A stretch of DNA of 64,000 nucleotides, taken from Schistocephalus solidus. Its lineage: Eukaryota > Platyhelminthes > Cestoda > Diphyllobothriidea > Diphyllobothriidae. The notes below the pieces were generated by a model. It did not search any database and had not been told where the DNA came from. It was given only the letters and a program-made list of their open reading frames with translations. Both the position numbers and the translations under genes were made by a program. Below are positions 10,801-20,615 of the stretch, in pieces. The DNA lies in contig WEDG01001280.1 in assembly GCA_017591395.1 (NCBI GenBank), positions 62,001-126,000 on the forward strand. Reading direction: 5' to 3'. Position 1 is the first letter of the stretch. Each line of letters opens with the position of its first letter.

Positions 10801-11127
10801 GTCTTATGTGGCCGCCTAATCAGGACGCGAGAATAGGAACAGCCTACAATGCATGCGGCTTTACCCCCATTCTAGAGAACTTAAGTTTATGATTAAAGGT
10901 AAGGGTTGGGGTTAAGTTCGGAGTTATAGGTAGATGTTTGGGCTCTTGTTACCTGTAGGTTTTAGGTTTAGAGTAGGGCTAGGGTTAATATTAAAGTTAC
11001 AATTTAGTTTTATGTTAGGATTAAGCCACGGGAATTTAGACCCTTTCGAAATTTATCAAACGGCCACCTGTGTTAAGTGGACAGAGTGTTCCTATTCACG
11101 TGTCCTGAGTAGGTGGCTATACGAGTC
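10801..11127. mobile_element. MITE-like TIR element with telomere-like core, complete copy
   Basis: About 327 bp. The left end (10808-10840, GTGGCCGCCTAATCAGGACG then CGAGAATAGGAAC) is the imperfect reverse complement of the right end (11088-11120, GTTCCTATTCACGTGTCCTG then AGTAGGTGGCTAT), giving terminal inverted repeats of 33-40 bp. The core (10880-11020) is A/T- and G-rich with repeated GTTAGGRTT/GGTTAGGGTT-like units. No coding capacity, so it would be non-autonomous. Relatives at 10315-10520, 13797-14090, 56720-56960 and 57215-57465. No clear target duplication was read. Confidence 0.65.
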
Positions 11128-11129
11128 CT

Positions 11130-12335
11130 CCTTACAAACGTCTCCTTCACTAAATGTAATGATTGAAAGAAAAGCATTGCTTGTGGGCAACCGCGCTCAA
11201 GCGTGCTCATAATAGGTCAGATACTAACAACCGCATTCGAGGATGGATTCGACACACCGGATAGTCTGTGATATTTGACAACTAAAAGAATTATGATCGA
11301 GTCAGACTCTGGGAGCTGACTTATTGACAGGACCAGAAAGCTGTTTCCCCTTCGCACAGTGAAGCAAGGGACGCCGAGTAATTCATATAGCTGGAAGGTG
11401 GGACCACATACCCTTTGGTCGAAAGTCCATCCGGCACGATTTCGTTAGGTTGACGGTTTGATCTCGTCTGGCAATACTCCCTTACTAACTGCTTGATGGT
11501 TTAAGGTACTGTCTAAGTCGAGGGTATTTTACTTGCCAGTAACAACAGACTAACTGTAATCTAATTATTGGACTGTGGAACGGCGAAGCCAGTCTCAAAC
11601 AGCTGTCGGGCTCTAACGAGTGACAGTGATCGATAGCCTCCTCCCAAACAAATTTAACAGTGCTACCAATTCGAGCTTAGCTGCTGCGCCAGTAGGTCCC
11701 TCGAGGTCATCGACACACGTAGGCAGAAAAGTGAGAGACACTTCAACTACAGTGGATCACGGGGGTAGATACCACGTGGTACAGGTGGAAATCTTTTAAT
11801 TTCAGGGGAGCTTTACGGTCAGCTTAGAGGTTGGGATTAAAGTTAAGGTTAAATTATCTAAGGTTACCCACTCATCCTGCAACTAGAGGTCCAGGGTGTG
11901 TCGGCCAACATGCTCCATCTCATACAAGCAAGCCGGTTTGTGATCCTTGTATAAATCCGCGGCTTTCCAAGTCTGTGACCAGCCGCTCGTCGTTGGTGAT
12001 TGCTGCTTCCCGGTCGTCAATTGCTTACCCGTCAGTAGCGATTCTAACCAAGAAACTTGTTTTAGCCAACTCTGTGATGCCTTCTGCTGTTGACACAGCC
12101 GCAGGATTGTTCCGTGCAGTTTTATCAGTGGTTCTGTGTTTCTTATCTCAGGATCACCGATATATGGCGTCTGTCCCAGCGGGCACATCTCGACGACCAC
12201 AACCTCCAGGTCACACGAAGGAGGGATTTTTAGTGGTTCTGAGCAGTGCTCAGATTTATCCTACACAGAACCATTGGCCACTGATAAAGGCAGCAGCTTC
12301 TTCACCCGTAAATCGGTATACCCTCAGTTGTGATC
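11130..12335. other. No gene recognised
   Basis: Contains another short GGTTAAGGTTA-like stretch (11830-11870), possibly a TIR-element relic. A frame of 227 codons on the plus strand (11831-12514) and an antisense frame of 105 codons have no recognisable domain and look like chance or decayed repeat. Confidence 0.3.
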
Positions 12336-12339
12336 CAAA

Positions 12340-12545
12340 TCGCCACCCCCCACCCCCCCTTCGTTATGGAACACGGAGACACGCCGAGGTGCGAGTTCCC
12401 AGCGCGCCAGCCACCTGCGCCCGACACAGCCTGCGGTCTTCTTGGCGCTCTCTTGACACCAGGAGGTGCGAATGCGATAGATGCTGTGCATCCTACTGTG
12501 AGGCCCACGGTTGACGTCCTTGAAATCGACGGTCGAACACCCAGT
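12340..12545 (+). repeat. Solo fragment of ZF-RTE 3' tail
   Basis: Matches the last part of the B module of the ZF-RTE tail: GCCAGCCACCTGCGCCCGAC, CTTGACACCAGGAGGTGCG, then a degraded terminus ending GAAATCGACGGTCGAAC. Plus orientation. Confidence 0.6.
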
Positions 12546-12569
12546 ACACTCGCACTTCTCGTGTGATTT

Positions 12570-13400
12570 GCATTGGGGAATTTTCCAGAACGCCTGCTTC
12601 TGGCTTCTGAGTTACTCACAGTCGTATAGTTGTGCCTATTGGCGTGAATTGGCTGTTCAACTATATTATCAGTTTTTTTCCGATTCCTATCTAATCGATA
12701 ACACGGTTCTCTATCAGAACTGGACCGTCTTCATTGACTGATAATTTTCACGCGGCTGTTAGCGAGTACCGAAAGTTGAGGTGGAGAACCCGTCAGGCAT
12801 GGGCTGTCTGTGTGACCCAGATGGCCAACAAGGTCACACTAATCGGTTAACCCATGAAGAACGAAGAGTCACAAAGCGTTGATCGATACTGTCGATTGTT
12901 TGGTACGTGGTGGCACCAGTAGAAGTTCTGACGTGGGTATGTAGGCTAGCTGCTGTAGCCCTGCTTCTGCGAAACCAGCCGCAAGTCGATAAAACTCGCA
13001 GTGCCGTTAAAACAAAAAAACACAACAAATGTGTTAAAAGCTGGCTTCCCGGTTGGTAGAACTGCAAAACCCCGTTAGTTTGACCTCACGGCAGAGATAG
13101 GTGAATAAATAAATATAATTTTAGACTGCTTACCGAGAAGAATATGGAAAAGCGGGTTGCAGTTGTAAGAGCTTTGTACATGACACAACGGAAAACACTG
13201 TGGGTGGGCAGAAGCATGAGTCGGAAAAAACAAGGGAGCAACCCATTCTTTGCAAGTTGACTCTCGATTAAACGCTACTAAAGGCTGCTTGTTTATCTGA
13301 AGTGCATTAAAGCGAAATATGAAAACTTATTTCTAACTCTGGTTAAGAGATCAATGTGTAAGGTGTCGCTGAACAACGTGGTGGAGTCAGGAGGACCATT
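12570..13400. other. No gene recognised
   Basis: No domain-bearing frame and no repeat that I can name, up to the ribozyme-like motif. Confidence 0.35.
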
Positions 13401-13414
13401 CGGACATTCGGACA

Positions 13415-13480
13415 GTTGCACCTGTCTCTGATGATGGGTTCGAGAGAGAATTCGAAACGTCAGGGCAATAAATACGTATC
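13415..13480 (+). ncRNA. Candidate hammerhead ribozyme (Penelope-associated type)
   Basis: CTGATGA at 13428-13434, a hairpin GGGTT (13436-13440) / AATTC (13449-13453) with loop CGAGAGAG, then GAAAC and GTC-A (13454-13462). This order matches the type I hammerhead core CUGANGA - stem II - GAAA - minimal stem III - UH cleavage site, with predicted cleavage after C13461. Penelope-like elements are known to carry such motifs in their terminal repeats, and two Penelope fragments lie in the window, though none adjoins this site. An extra T at 13435 and a weak stem I lower confidence. Fold and activity are untested. Confidence 0.45.
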
Positions 13481-13611
13481 CTAGTAATCGTCTCTTCTTC
13501 ATCTGAGCTACTTCCTGGAACTCGCCTGTTCGCTTCTATCAGTTCGGATCAAGTTTTTGGCAATTAGTTCAAGTATCTAACGGTAAGAATGACTTATATG
13601 CCCCCTTATCT

Positions 13612-13796
13612 GGCAGTTCAACCGTCGATTTCGACGAGTTCCACCGTATGCTCCACACCAGGTGGTGCAGGGACGGTGACTTGCGCGTGAATTAGTTTTA
13701 AGTGATAGTAGCCTTGCGCTGCAGCTACCCCACTCTCTCCTCCTCCCCCATCTGAGCCCGGTGTCAAGACAGAGTCAAGAAGACCGGAGATGGGAG
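13612..13796 (-). repeat. Solo fragment of ZF-RTE 3' terminus
   Basis: Minus-oriented terminal part of the B module: plus strand begins CAGTTCAACCGTCGATTTCG (the terminal hairpin CGTCGA-TT-TCGACG), then the CACCAGGTGGTG hairpin, and continues to GAAGACCGGAGATGGGAG. Cut at 13796, where a TIR-element end appears to begin. Confidence 0.8.
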
Positions 13797-14090
13797 CCCC
13801 CTTATCTACTCGGACATGGAAATAGGAATCGTCTAGAATAAAGATGGCTTTGTCTCAAATTCCGGGGAAAGTAGGGTCAAGTTTATGGTTACAGTTAGGA
13901 TTATTTATATTATTAAAGTTATGGCCAGCGGTTCTCGTAGGGTAATGGTTAAGAGTAGAGCTACTTTTTAGGTCTACGTTAGGGCTAGTTTTTTGCGTTA
14001 GGACATACGCATATTTACCCCTCCTGAAATTATGTGCAGGGCCACATTATGACTTGGGCGGGGTGTTCCTATTCCCTTGTTCTGTTTTTT
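13797..14090. repeat. TIR element with telomere-like core, partial copy 2
   Basis: Starts near CCCCCTTATCTACTCGGACA and GGAAATAGGAAT, carries ATTCCGGGGAAAGTAGGGTC and GTTAGG-like units, and ends GTGTTCCTATTCCCTTGTTC. Both ends resemble the complete copy at 10801-11127 but are eroded. Confidence 0.55.
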
Positions 14091-14099
14091 TTAAAGTCA

Positions 14100-14485
14100 T
14101 CTTTACCAATCCAAACTTTTTGGTCGTGTTTTTGTCCACACGCTCGTCGTTTATCGTTACATAAAACGAGGTAGTATGGAGAAAATCGGTGAGCGATATA
14201 GTTTTTCAAAAGCAGCGGAATTCCTCTCGTGTTTCCTTGTTATTCATAAACCCAATATCAGTAACCATTTCTTAGAGGTATTCTTAGTTTTCCATGCGGT
14301 CTTTTTGGCATAGCGTGAAACAGGCAATATGTTCCTTGCCTCATCGAGGTTTATCGCTGTTGCCAATGACATGTAGCTCCCATTGAACCTTTCCGAAAAC
14401 GCTTGCACGATCCAGTGGCTTTTTCAAGACCCACTTTTAGCTCAGGGGTAGCCCTATTTGATCAGGAATATATGCTTATATCCAG
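14100..14485. other. No gene recognised
   Basis: Flank of the truncated ZF-RTE copy; nothing identified. Confidence 0.35.
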
Positions 14486-15730
14486 AATTCGGTGCGTCCA
14501 GCTGCCTCTCAGCTGCCTCCGAAGAATAATGAAGCTGAGCTGGCAAGACAGGATCCCGGACACAGAAGTTCTCGAGCGGACTGCAATCCTCAGCATCCAC
14601 GCCATACTGAGGCAAGTGCAACTGCGATGGAGCGGCCACATGGTGAGAATGGACGACGAATGACTACCCAAATGTCTTTTCTACGGAGATGTCACTACGG
14701 GTGCTCGCCGACAGGGAGGTCAAAACGACGCTACAAGGAAACTCTGAATAAATTGCTGAAGCAACTGCAAATCAACCCGGCAACCTGGGCGAACCTCGCC
14801 CAGGATAGAACGGCATGGAGAAGATCCGTGAAGACTGGTTCAGCAATCTATGAGGCCAACCGGATCGCTGCCGCCAAGGCTAAAAGAGCGGCAAGAAAGT
14901 CACCAGCGCCCCGGACCAACATCGTCGATGCCCACGCCCTGCCAGCATGTCCGTGCTGTCAACGCATCTTCCGCGCGAGAATCGATCTGGTTGGACATCT
15001 TCGGGCGCAATGCACCAACAGTACGACAATTCCAATGTCTACGTCAAATTCTGCCAACCCTCCTCGAGACTCCCCCACCCTCCATCCTGGCATCAATTCC
15101 ATTACTCCCACCATCATGAGACAACATCCATCTACTAATCGCCTGTTAAGCTCACCACCGCAACCACCGCCTTTGCCTTCACTACCACCACCGTTAGCGA
15201 TGGGGACTCTCTCCTAAACTGTCTTCAATGCGACCGCACATTCACCTCACGCATCAGCCTGGTCGGTCACTTGTGAATCCATTGTACAAACACACAGCAG
15301 AGATCGTCGCCTCCCCTGTCCTCACTGTCATCGCGCATTCACTCATCGCATGGGCCTATACGGTCACATGCGCATCCATGAAAGGGGAATTCACCGCAAT
15401 GCCGACAACATCGATACCCCATGCACACCCTCCGCTCCTGCCATTCTAACCGCCACTGCCACCCCCACTACCATGAATGACACCCCTCAGCCTCTACCAT
15501 TTCTCCTGCCCAAACTGCGCCCGCAATTTCAACGCACGCATCGGCCTGGTCGGTCACCTGCGAATCCATCGCACGGAGGCTGATGTATTAGTGCCTAGAG
15601 CTCCGACATACAGTTGGCCCGCCCGAATCCACTGCATCACTACTCCGCACATTTACACACCGCATAGGCCTATTAGGACACATGCGCCTCCACGACAACC
15701 TGTGGTAAACCACCGGAGGCTAAGCCACAT
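14486..15730 (+). pseudogene. ZF-RTE retrotransposon, 5'-truncated RT C-terminus and zinc fingers (copy C)
   Basis: Begins within the post-RT region ([20 protein letters not shown] in one frame), then [10 protein letters not shown], then fingers: CPCCQRIFRARIDLVGHLRA (about 14950), [18 protein letters not shown] ending in a TGA (about 15220-15275), [20 protein letters not shown] (about 15320), [20 protein letters not shown] (about 15507) and a decayed last finger near 15635. Several frameshifts. At the 5' edge CAGCTGCCTC is duplicated. Followed directly by 3'-tail modules to about 16570. Confidence 0.8.
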
Positions 15731-15799
15731 CAGCGCAGACCATCTTCACTAATACATAGACAACACCCTCACAATCATCATAATGTATCTGCTAAAATC

Positions 15800-16570
15800 A
15801 CGGTTTTCTAGAAACCGTGGCTTGGAAGGCTACCAATCTTACGCTTACACCAGACCAGGCCGTCGGCCCAGTTTATGTGCTGTGTGTGTCGAGTGGTTGA
15901 CCAGGGGACTGAGAGTCAGACGGCGATGGCTCGGCCGTATCCCCTGATTAAGTTAATCCTGGTGTGTGGATTATGGGGGCCAGGTCGTGCTGTGGCGCGC
16001 GAAGACGGGTACGCTGACCCGTCAGCCAATGCGCCCACTCCCACATCAGACAAATGACCGGCTCGGACGGTGGTCGGATTTTGGGCGTGAGGGAGAGAGT
16101 GAGGTCGACAGTTCAGCGCACGTTCCTCACTATAAACAATCTGACGCGCTTGAAACTATCACGGTGCGCTAAAAGCCGTGGCTTGGAAGGTTGCCAACTG
16201 ACGGGATAACTCGGACCGCGTGGTCAGCCGAATGTGTGTTTTGTGTGTAGTGGCTGACTGGCGGACTGAGAGTCAGGCTGCAATGGCTCCTTATGGCACT
16301 CCCACACCATGGGATCCGAGTCAGGTGTGGTGGTACACCCAGGGGCGGCTCTGGCCGCGCCAGCCACCTGCGCCCTCTCTCATCTCTGGTCTTCTTTACT
16401 CTGTCTTGACACCGGGCTCAGGGGGAGGAGGAGAGTGCGGTCGCTGCAGTGCAAGGCTACTATCACTTAAAACGAATTCACACGCAAGTCACCGTCCCTG
16501 CACCACCTGTTGTGGAGCATACGGTGGACCTCGTCGAAATCGCCAGTCGAACTGTCGTGTGTCCGCTGTG
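15800..16570 (+). repeat. ZF-RTE 3' tail, one A-B unit (copy C)
   Basis: Starts CACGGTTTTCTAGAAACCGT; module A (about 15822-16173) includes GTGGTTGACCAGGGGACTGA and CACTATAAACAATCTGACGC, and module B (about 16174-16570) starts CCGTGGCTTGGAAGGTTGCC and ends GTGGAGCATACGGTGGACCT then CGCCAGTCGAACTGTC. No poly-A tract at the end. Confidence 0.8.
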
Positions 16571-16685
16571 CTCCCTAAACGGGCCGCGTGGTAGATGCAC
16601 TGGACCAACACGGGGTCAAATCAGGGTGCGATAGGCGTTATTAGTCTAGGTTGCGCTCCAATAAACAAATGTCGAACATGGGGGA

Positions 16686-16710
16686 CACGTGCCCAACCTG
16701 GGCACGTGTA
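16686..16710. repeat. Perfect 11-bp inverted repeat, 3-nt loop
   Basis: ACACGTGCCCA - ACC - TGGGCACGTGT, with a CACGTG in each arm. It lies between two ZF-RTE tail fragments. No function assigned. Confidence 0.9.
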
Positions 16711-16779
16711 GGTGCAGACTCATGCCGCACCACCCACTGGTGCTATGTATGGCTATGGGGGGATATTATTCCACTGCAC

Positions 16780-16960
16780 CCGGCCCCGCCTCCGGGCTTC
16801 TTGCCTATGTCTTGACACCTTGCACAATCGGGTAAGGGAAGAGATAGTGCGGTAGATGCAGTGCACTTAAAACTAATTTGCGCACATGTCACCGTCCCTG
16901 CACGACTATGCTGTGGAGCATACAGCGGACTTCGACTATCGTGTGTCCGCTGTTCAGACC
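16780..16960 (+). repeat. Solo fragment of ZF-RTE 3' terminus
   Basis: Degenerate end of a B module: TTGCCTATGTCTTGACACC, GATAGTGCGGTAGATGCAGT, CACTTAAAACTAATTTGCGC, GTCACCGTCCCTGCACGAC, GTGGAGCATACAGCGGACTT. Confidence 0.7.
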
Positions 16961-17777
16961 ACTTGACCCCAGGGTGTCATTTGTCACCTGCAGCCAATCA
17001 GTGAAATGGTGCACGTTAATTGGTTTCGGGCGCTCGCGAGGCTGGAGCCAAGATTCGGGTAGTCTAAGCGGGATTGTAAGACGGACGGTGTGAGTCAGCG
17101 TCTTCGCCGGCCATCACGTGAGCCGACTGCCTCGACCAAGAGCGGCAATCTAAGCGGCGCACGTAGGCACAGACTGCCAAAGTACCCCCCCGGCTAGACC
17201 GAAGGCGGCGTGTAGCGACGCTGAAGGCATGTTTCATAGCTAAAAACATGACCAACAAAAAGTTCAGGAAAATGTACATTGCGTCGATTGCGAGTGGTAT
17301 ATACAGGGGGAGAGTGAGTGTGACTTGCAGTTTGAGGGCTGGATGTTGATGGGGAGGAAGTTGCAGTTGGGGAATGCGGACTTAAAGGAAGAGGAAGTAT
17401 GCGGGACGGAGGGATAGAGGGTGGGGGAGGTGGAGGAACAGAGGGTAGGGAACCACAGGGCTTGTCCGGCGGAGTGTCCGGGACAACATCTTTAAGACGG
17501 TCCACACTCCCGCATGAGGTTGGTAGGATCCTCAACCACACCACGAGGACTTTGCAAGATCATTTCACCAGGAAGTTGGGCAGTGGCACCGAACACGAGT
17601 TCAGCGGCGGAGCAGTCAAGGTCCGAATTGAGAGCGGAGTGGATGCCCAACAGAACCAGGGGAGATGGTCCGTCCAATTCTCAGGATCGTACGCGGCGCG
17701 TAGGGAGGCCTTCAACTGGCGGTGGAACCACTCAACCATTCCGTTAGAAGCTGATCGATAGGCTGTCGTGCGAATGC

Positions 17778-17788
17778 GGGTACAGCCT
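17778..17788. repeat. Target-site duplication, left copy (GGGTACAGCCT)
   Basis: Identical to 18561-18571; flanks the solo ZF-RTE tail inserted in Gypsy-2. Confidence 0.9.
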
Positions 17789-18560
17789 CGGCAGTTCGAC
17801 CGTCGATGTTGACGAGGTCCACCGTATGCTCCACAACAGGTGGTGCAGGGACGGTGACTTGCGCGTCAATTAGTTTTAAGTGATAGTAGCCTTGCGCTGC
17901 AGCTACCGCACACTCTCCTCCTCCCCACCTGAGCCCGGTGTCAAGACAGGGTCAAGAAGACCGGAGATGGGAGAGGGCGCAGGTAGCTGGCGCGGCCGGA
18001 GCCGCCCCTGGGCGTGCCAGCACACCTGGCTCGGATCCCTGACTCTCAGTCCGCCACTCCACACAAAACACACATTGGGCTGACAACGCGGTCCGAGTTA
18101 TCCCGTCAGTTGGCAACCTTCCAAGCCACGGCTTTTAGCGCACCGTGATAGTTTCAAGCGCGTCAGATTGTTTACAGTGAGGAAAATACGCTGAGCTCTC
18201 GACCTCACTCTCTCCCCCAACCCCACAATCAGACCACTGTCCGAGCCGGTCAGTTGTCTGATGCGGAAGCAGGCGCAGCTGCTGGTGACCTCGTCTACGT
18301 GTACTACGTACACGACCTGGCCCCCCAAACACAAGCACCAGGATTTCACACAACAGGGGTTGAACGGCTTACATCTCACATGTGTGAGATAGCCAGAGGT
18401 CACGTTAAGAAGGAGCCATCGCAGCCTGACTCTCAGACCACCAGTCAGCCACTCCACACAACACACATTGGACTAACTGCGAGGTCTGAGTGTAATTGTC
18501 AGTTGGCAACCTTCCAACCGCGGCGGTTAACGTTACCGCACACTCTTCTCCTCCCCCACC
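17789..18560 (-). mobile_element. Solo ZF-RTE 3' tail (A'-B' unit) inserted in Gypsy-2
   Basis: 772 bp flanked by the 11-bp duplication GGGTACAGCCT, interrupting the Gypsy-2 integrase. In minus sense it begins GGTGGGGGAGGAGAAGAGTG, runs through the A' module (CAACTGACAATTACACTCAG; GTGACCTCTGGCTATCTCAC) and ends with a B module and the terminal hairpin, with no protein-coding part. This matches the last approximately 810 bp of the full-length element (25271-26082), with a B-module deletion around 18035-18040. The duplication plus 5' truncation fits target-primed reverse transcription. Confidence 0.88.
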
Positions 18561-18571
18561 GGGTACAGCCT
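18561..18571. repeat. Target-site duplication, right copy (GGGTACAGCCT)
   Basis: Second copy of the 11-bp duplication; Gypsy-2 integrase resumes here. Confidence 0.9.
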
Positions 18572-19389
18572 AAGAAGGAGAGGAGAGACTGAAAAAAGGT
18601 TAGATTCAAACTGGGCCCCGCGATCAGTCGTGAAAATGGACGAGGCACCAAAGATGGAAACCCAACGACTGAGAAACGCTTTAATCACCGTTGAAGCAGC
18701 GACATCAGGCAGAGGGATGGATTCCGACCATCGGGTGAATCGATCCACACAAGTGAGGAGATACGAATAAAACATTAGACAGAGGCAGGGGACTTACAAA
18801 GTCCAGGTGAACGTTGCTGAACCTTGCACCAGGGTCGGTGAAAATGCCGATGGGGGCCTTGTTGTGCCACTTGACCTTGCTTTGTTGACAGGCGATACAA
18901 GCTTTCAGGTCCTTGTGCATCCCAGGTCAGATGAAGCGGTCGGAAACCAACTTTTCGGTAGCTCGACTCCCAGGGTGAAATATATTATGCAGTTGTGGGA
19001 AATCATTGCAGCGTAGAGATGGTGGCACAATTGGATGATGGAAAGGAGTGGAGACGTCGCATAGAATGGTGCCTTTGCCAGTAGTCAGTGGTAGCTCCTG
19101 GAATTGGAGTCCACAAACATTCTCATAAACAGGCGAAGAAACATGGCGTTGTGCAGCGGCCATCTCAGCGAGTTCGATCCCAGGAGAAAACTGTAGGTGG
19201 ACGATTGAGGGCCTGGGCAGAGCACCAGTCACATCATTGCGTGCTCTGTCGGCGTGGCGGATGTCTGAGGTGAAATGTGAAATATTGTCCAGTTGGCGAA
19301 GCTCCCGGGGGTTCAGTTTGTCGGAATTGGGCTTGAAGGCGAAGGTAATGGGCTTATGGTCCGTCAAGACTATGAAGCAGCCTTCTAAG

Positions 19390-19550
19390 CTTCGGATTCT
19401 AGGAGACCGTGATATTCTCAGGTACAGGATGATGGTGAGTGCAGTTTACGTGACCCGCAAAGTCTGGAAATGACACCCCCGCGCGCGAAAAAAGCAAAAT
19501 TCAAGGTCATGTACTCACGGCTAGACCACCTCTGTTCTCAGTGGTCACCC
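19390..19550 (-). repeat. Short ZF-RTE relic and junction sequence
   Basis: GATTCTAGGAGACCGTGATA and CAGGTACAGGATGATGGTGA resemble the finger-to-tail junction of the minus copy at 33340-33390. It separates Gypsy-2 from the old ZF-RTE copy. The rest is unassigned. Confidence 0.5.
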
Positions 19551-19559
19551 TTCAACCTA

Positions 19560-20027
19560 TGAAATTCCCGCTTTGACGTATACCCTGCTGTGTCCCGTAG
19601 ACTCCACACTTCTGCAGTTTCTCGTCCTCAGTACACGTCTTGTTTATAACCAGCGGCAGATCGAGGTCATTGTTCTCGTTCACTTGAGGGAACGGGTCAA
19701 TTACAGCATCGGGAATGCCTGATGAGCAATTAAGGACAACTCTGAAGTGCTCGGCCCAGCGCTTCAGCATTTGGGATTGTTCCTTCAGAAGTGTTATGCC
19801 CGCAAAGCTGAGCAACGGTGCGGTCCACTTGATGCTGGGGACGTAAATGGCTTGAAAAATTTTTACATGTCATTGCGGTCCGCATACCCCTGGATTTCCT
19901 CAGCCTTTCATATCATCCAGGCATCTTGCATCTCCCGTAGTCGTTGCTGTAGAAGGCGCCGGCATCTGAAGAAGGCTGCTTTGGTGGCGTCAGTCCGAAG
20001 GTCCATGTAGGCTTTGTTTAGTCCATT
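19560..20027 (-). pseudogene. Old antisense ZF-RTE copy, RT N-terminal part (distal half of interrupted copy)
   Basis: Minus-strand reading gives [31 protein letters not shown], then [20 protein letters not shown] and NDLDLPLVINKT, the same linker and RT start as the full-length copy. It resumes exactly where 26095-27701 stops; the joined minus sequence reads CTCGCGGAGAAT in both. It was therefore continuous before the full-length element inserted between. It fades near 19640-19560. Confidence 0.88.
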
Positions 20028-20039
20028 ATTCTCCGCGAG
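20028..20039. repeat. Target-site duplication, left copy (ATTCTCCGCGAG)
   Basis: Perfect 12-bp match to 26083-26094; marks the 5' edge of the full-length ZF-RTE. Confidence 0.95.
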
Positions 20040-20615
20040 GGGTGTAGGGGTACTAGTTAGGGGCAGCACCACACAGATTGCATTTGGTCGCTCCATTTGT
20101 CTCGTACAGGTGGTGAATGCTCCTGTGGCCGCCTCTAACTGGTACACAACTCTCACCTGTGGCTCCTCGAAGTTGGGTTCTTCCCAGCGGCCACACCCCG
20201 GGCAACCGTCACGACCAGCGGGCTAAACCAGGTGAGGGTCTGCGGTGTTGTGTGTGCCTCCACACCCTGTATGTCTGACTCCCGAACTTCCCACCTCCCC
20301 CCTCTCAAAAAGTCCTACGGTGGGGGCGACAGCAACCCCAGACTAGCTCGGGTCGTTCTCCCACTAAAACAAATCCGTAACCCATAGTGGAGTTCGGCAG
20401 CCGTCTGGGATGTCCGAGCAGCCCTATTTAGGGATAGCACTGCTTGCCTCCTCGCGGAGGAAGGGGCTAGAAAAAATGAGCTAAAAAGTGCTGGGTCTCA
20501 CGTTTTCTGCAGCCGGCCGCGGCTCGCAGATCGCAAACTACGCGGTCGTAAAAATCAAACAAACAACAATACCCCCCGTCCCCATCCCCCTCGCCATACT
20601 CTCCAGACTGCTCGG
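20040..20615 (+). promoter_or_regulatory. 5' leader of full-length ZF-RTE
   Basis: Non-coding leader also present, diverged, in the old antisense copy (27701 down to about 27080). The shared start at both copies marks the true 5' end. Non-LTR elements carry an internal promoter here by family rule; no specific promoter box was recognised. Confidence 0.65.

Larger units (their letters stand above)
17194..19390 (-). mobile_element. Gypsy-type element 2 (Gypsy-2), 5'-truncated, with a nested insertion
   Basis: Minus-strand pol relic running from about 19390 to 17194: RNase H/linker (TDHKPITFAFKPNSDKLNPR, 18927-19367), integrase zinc finger (CIACQQSKVKWHNKAP) and core (NVHLDFVSPLPLSN; CVDRFTRWSESIP; FTTDRGAQFESN, 18533-18920), then after an interruption the distal core (LVLLGIHSALNSDLDCSAAE, 17492-17677) and the polyprotein end TRNRRNVHFPE (17194-17544). 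The two core parts are separated by the 772-bp insertion at 17789-18560. Frameshifts separate several segments. Protease and most RT are absent; I found no convincing LTR. Confidence 0.8.

Noticed and set aside
11831..12514. 227-codon plus-strand frame as a gene
   Set aside because: No recognisable motif, competing frames on both strands, and its 3' part is a ZF-RTE tail fragment.
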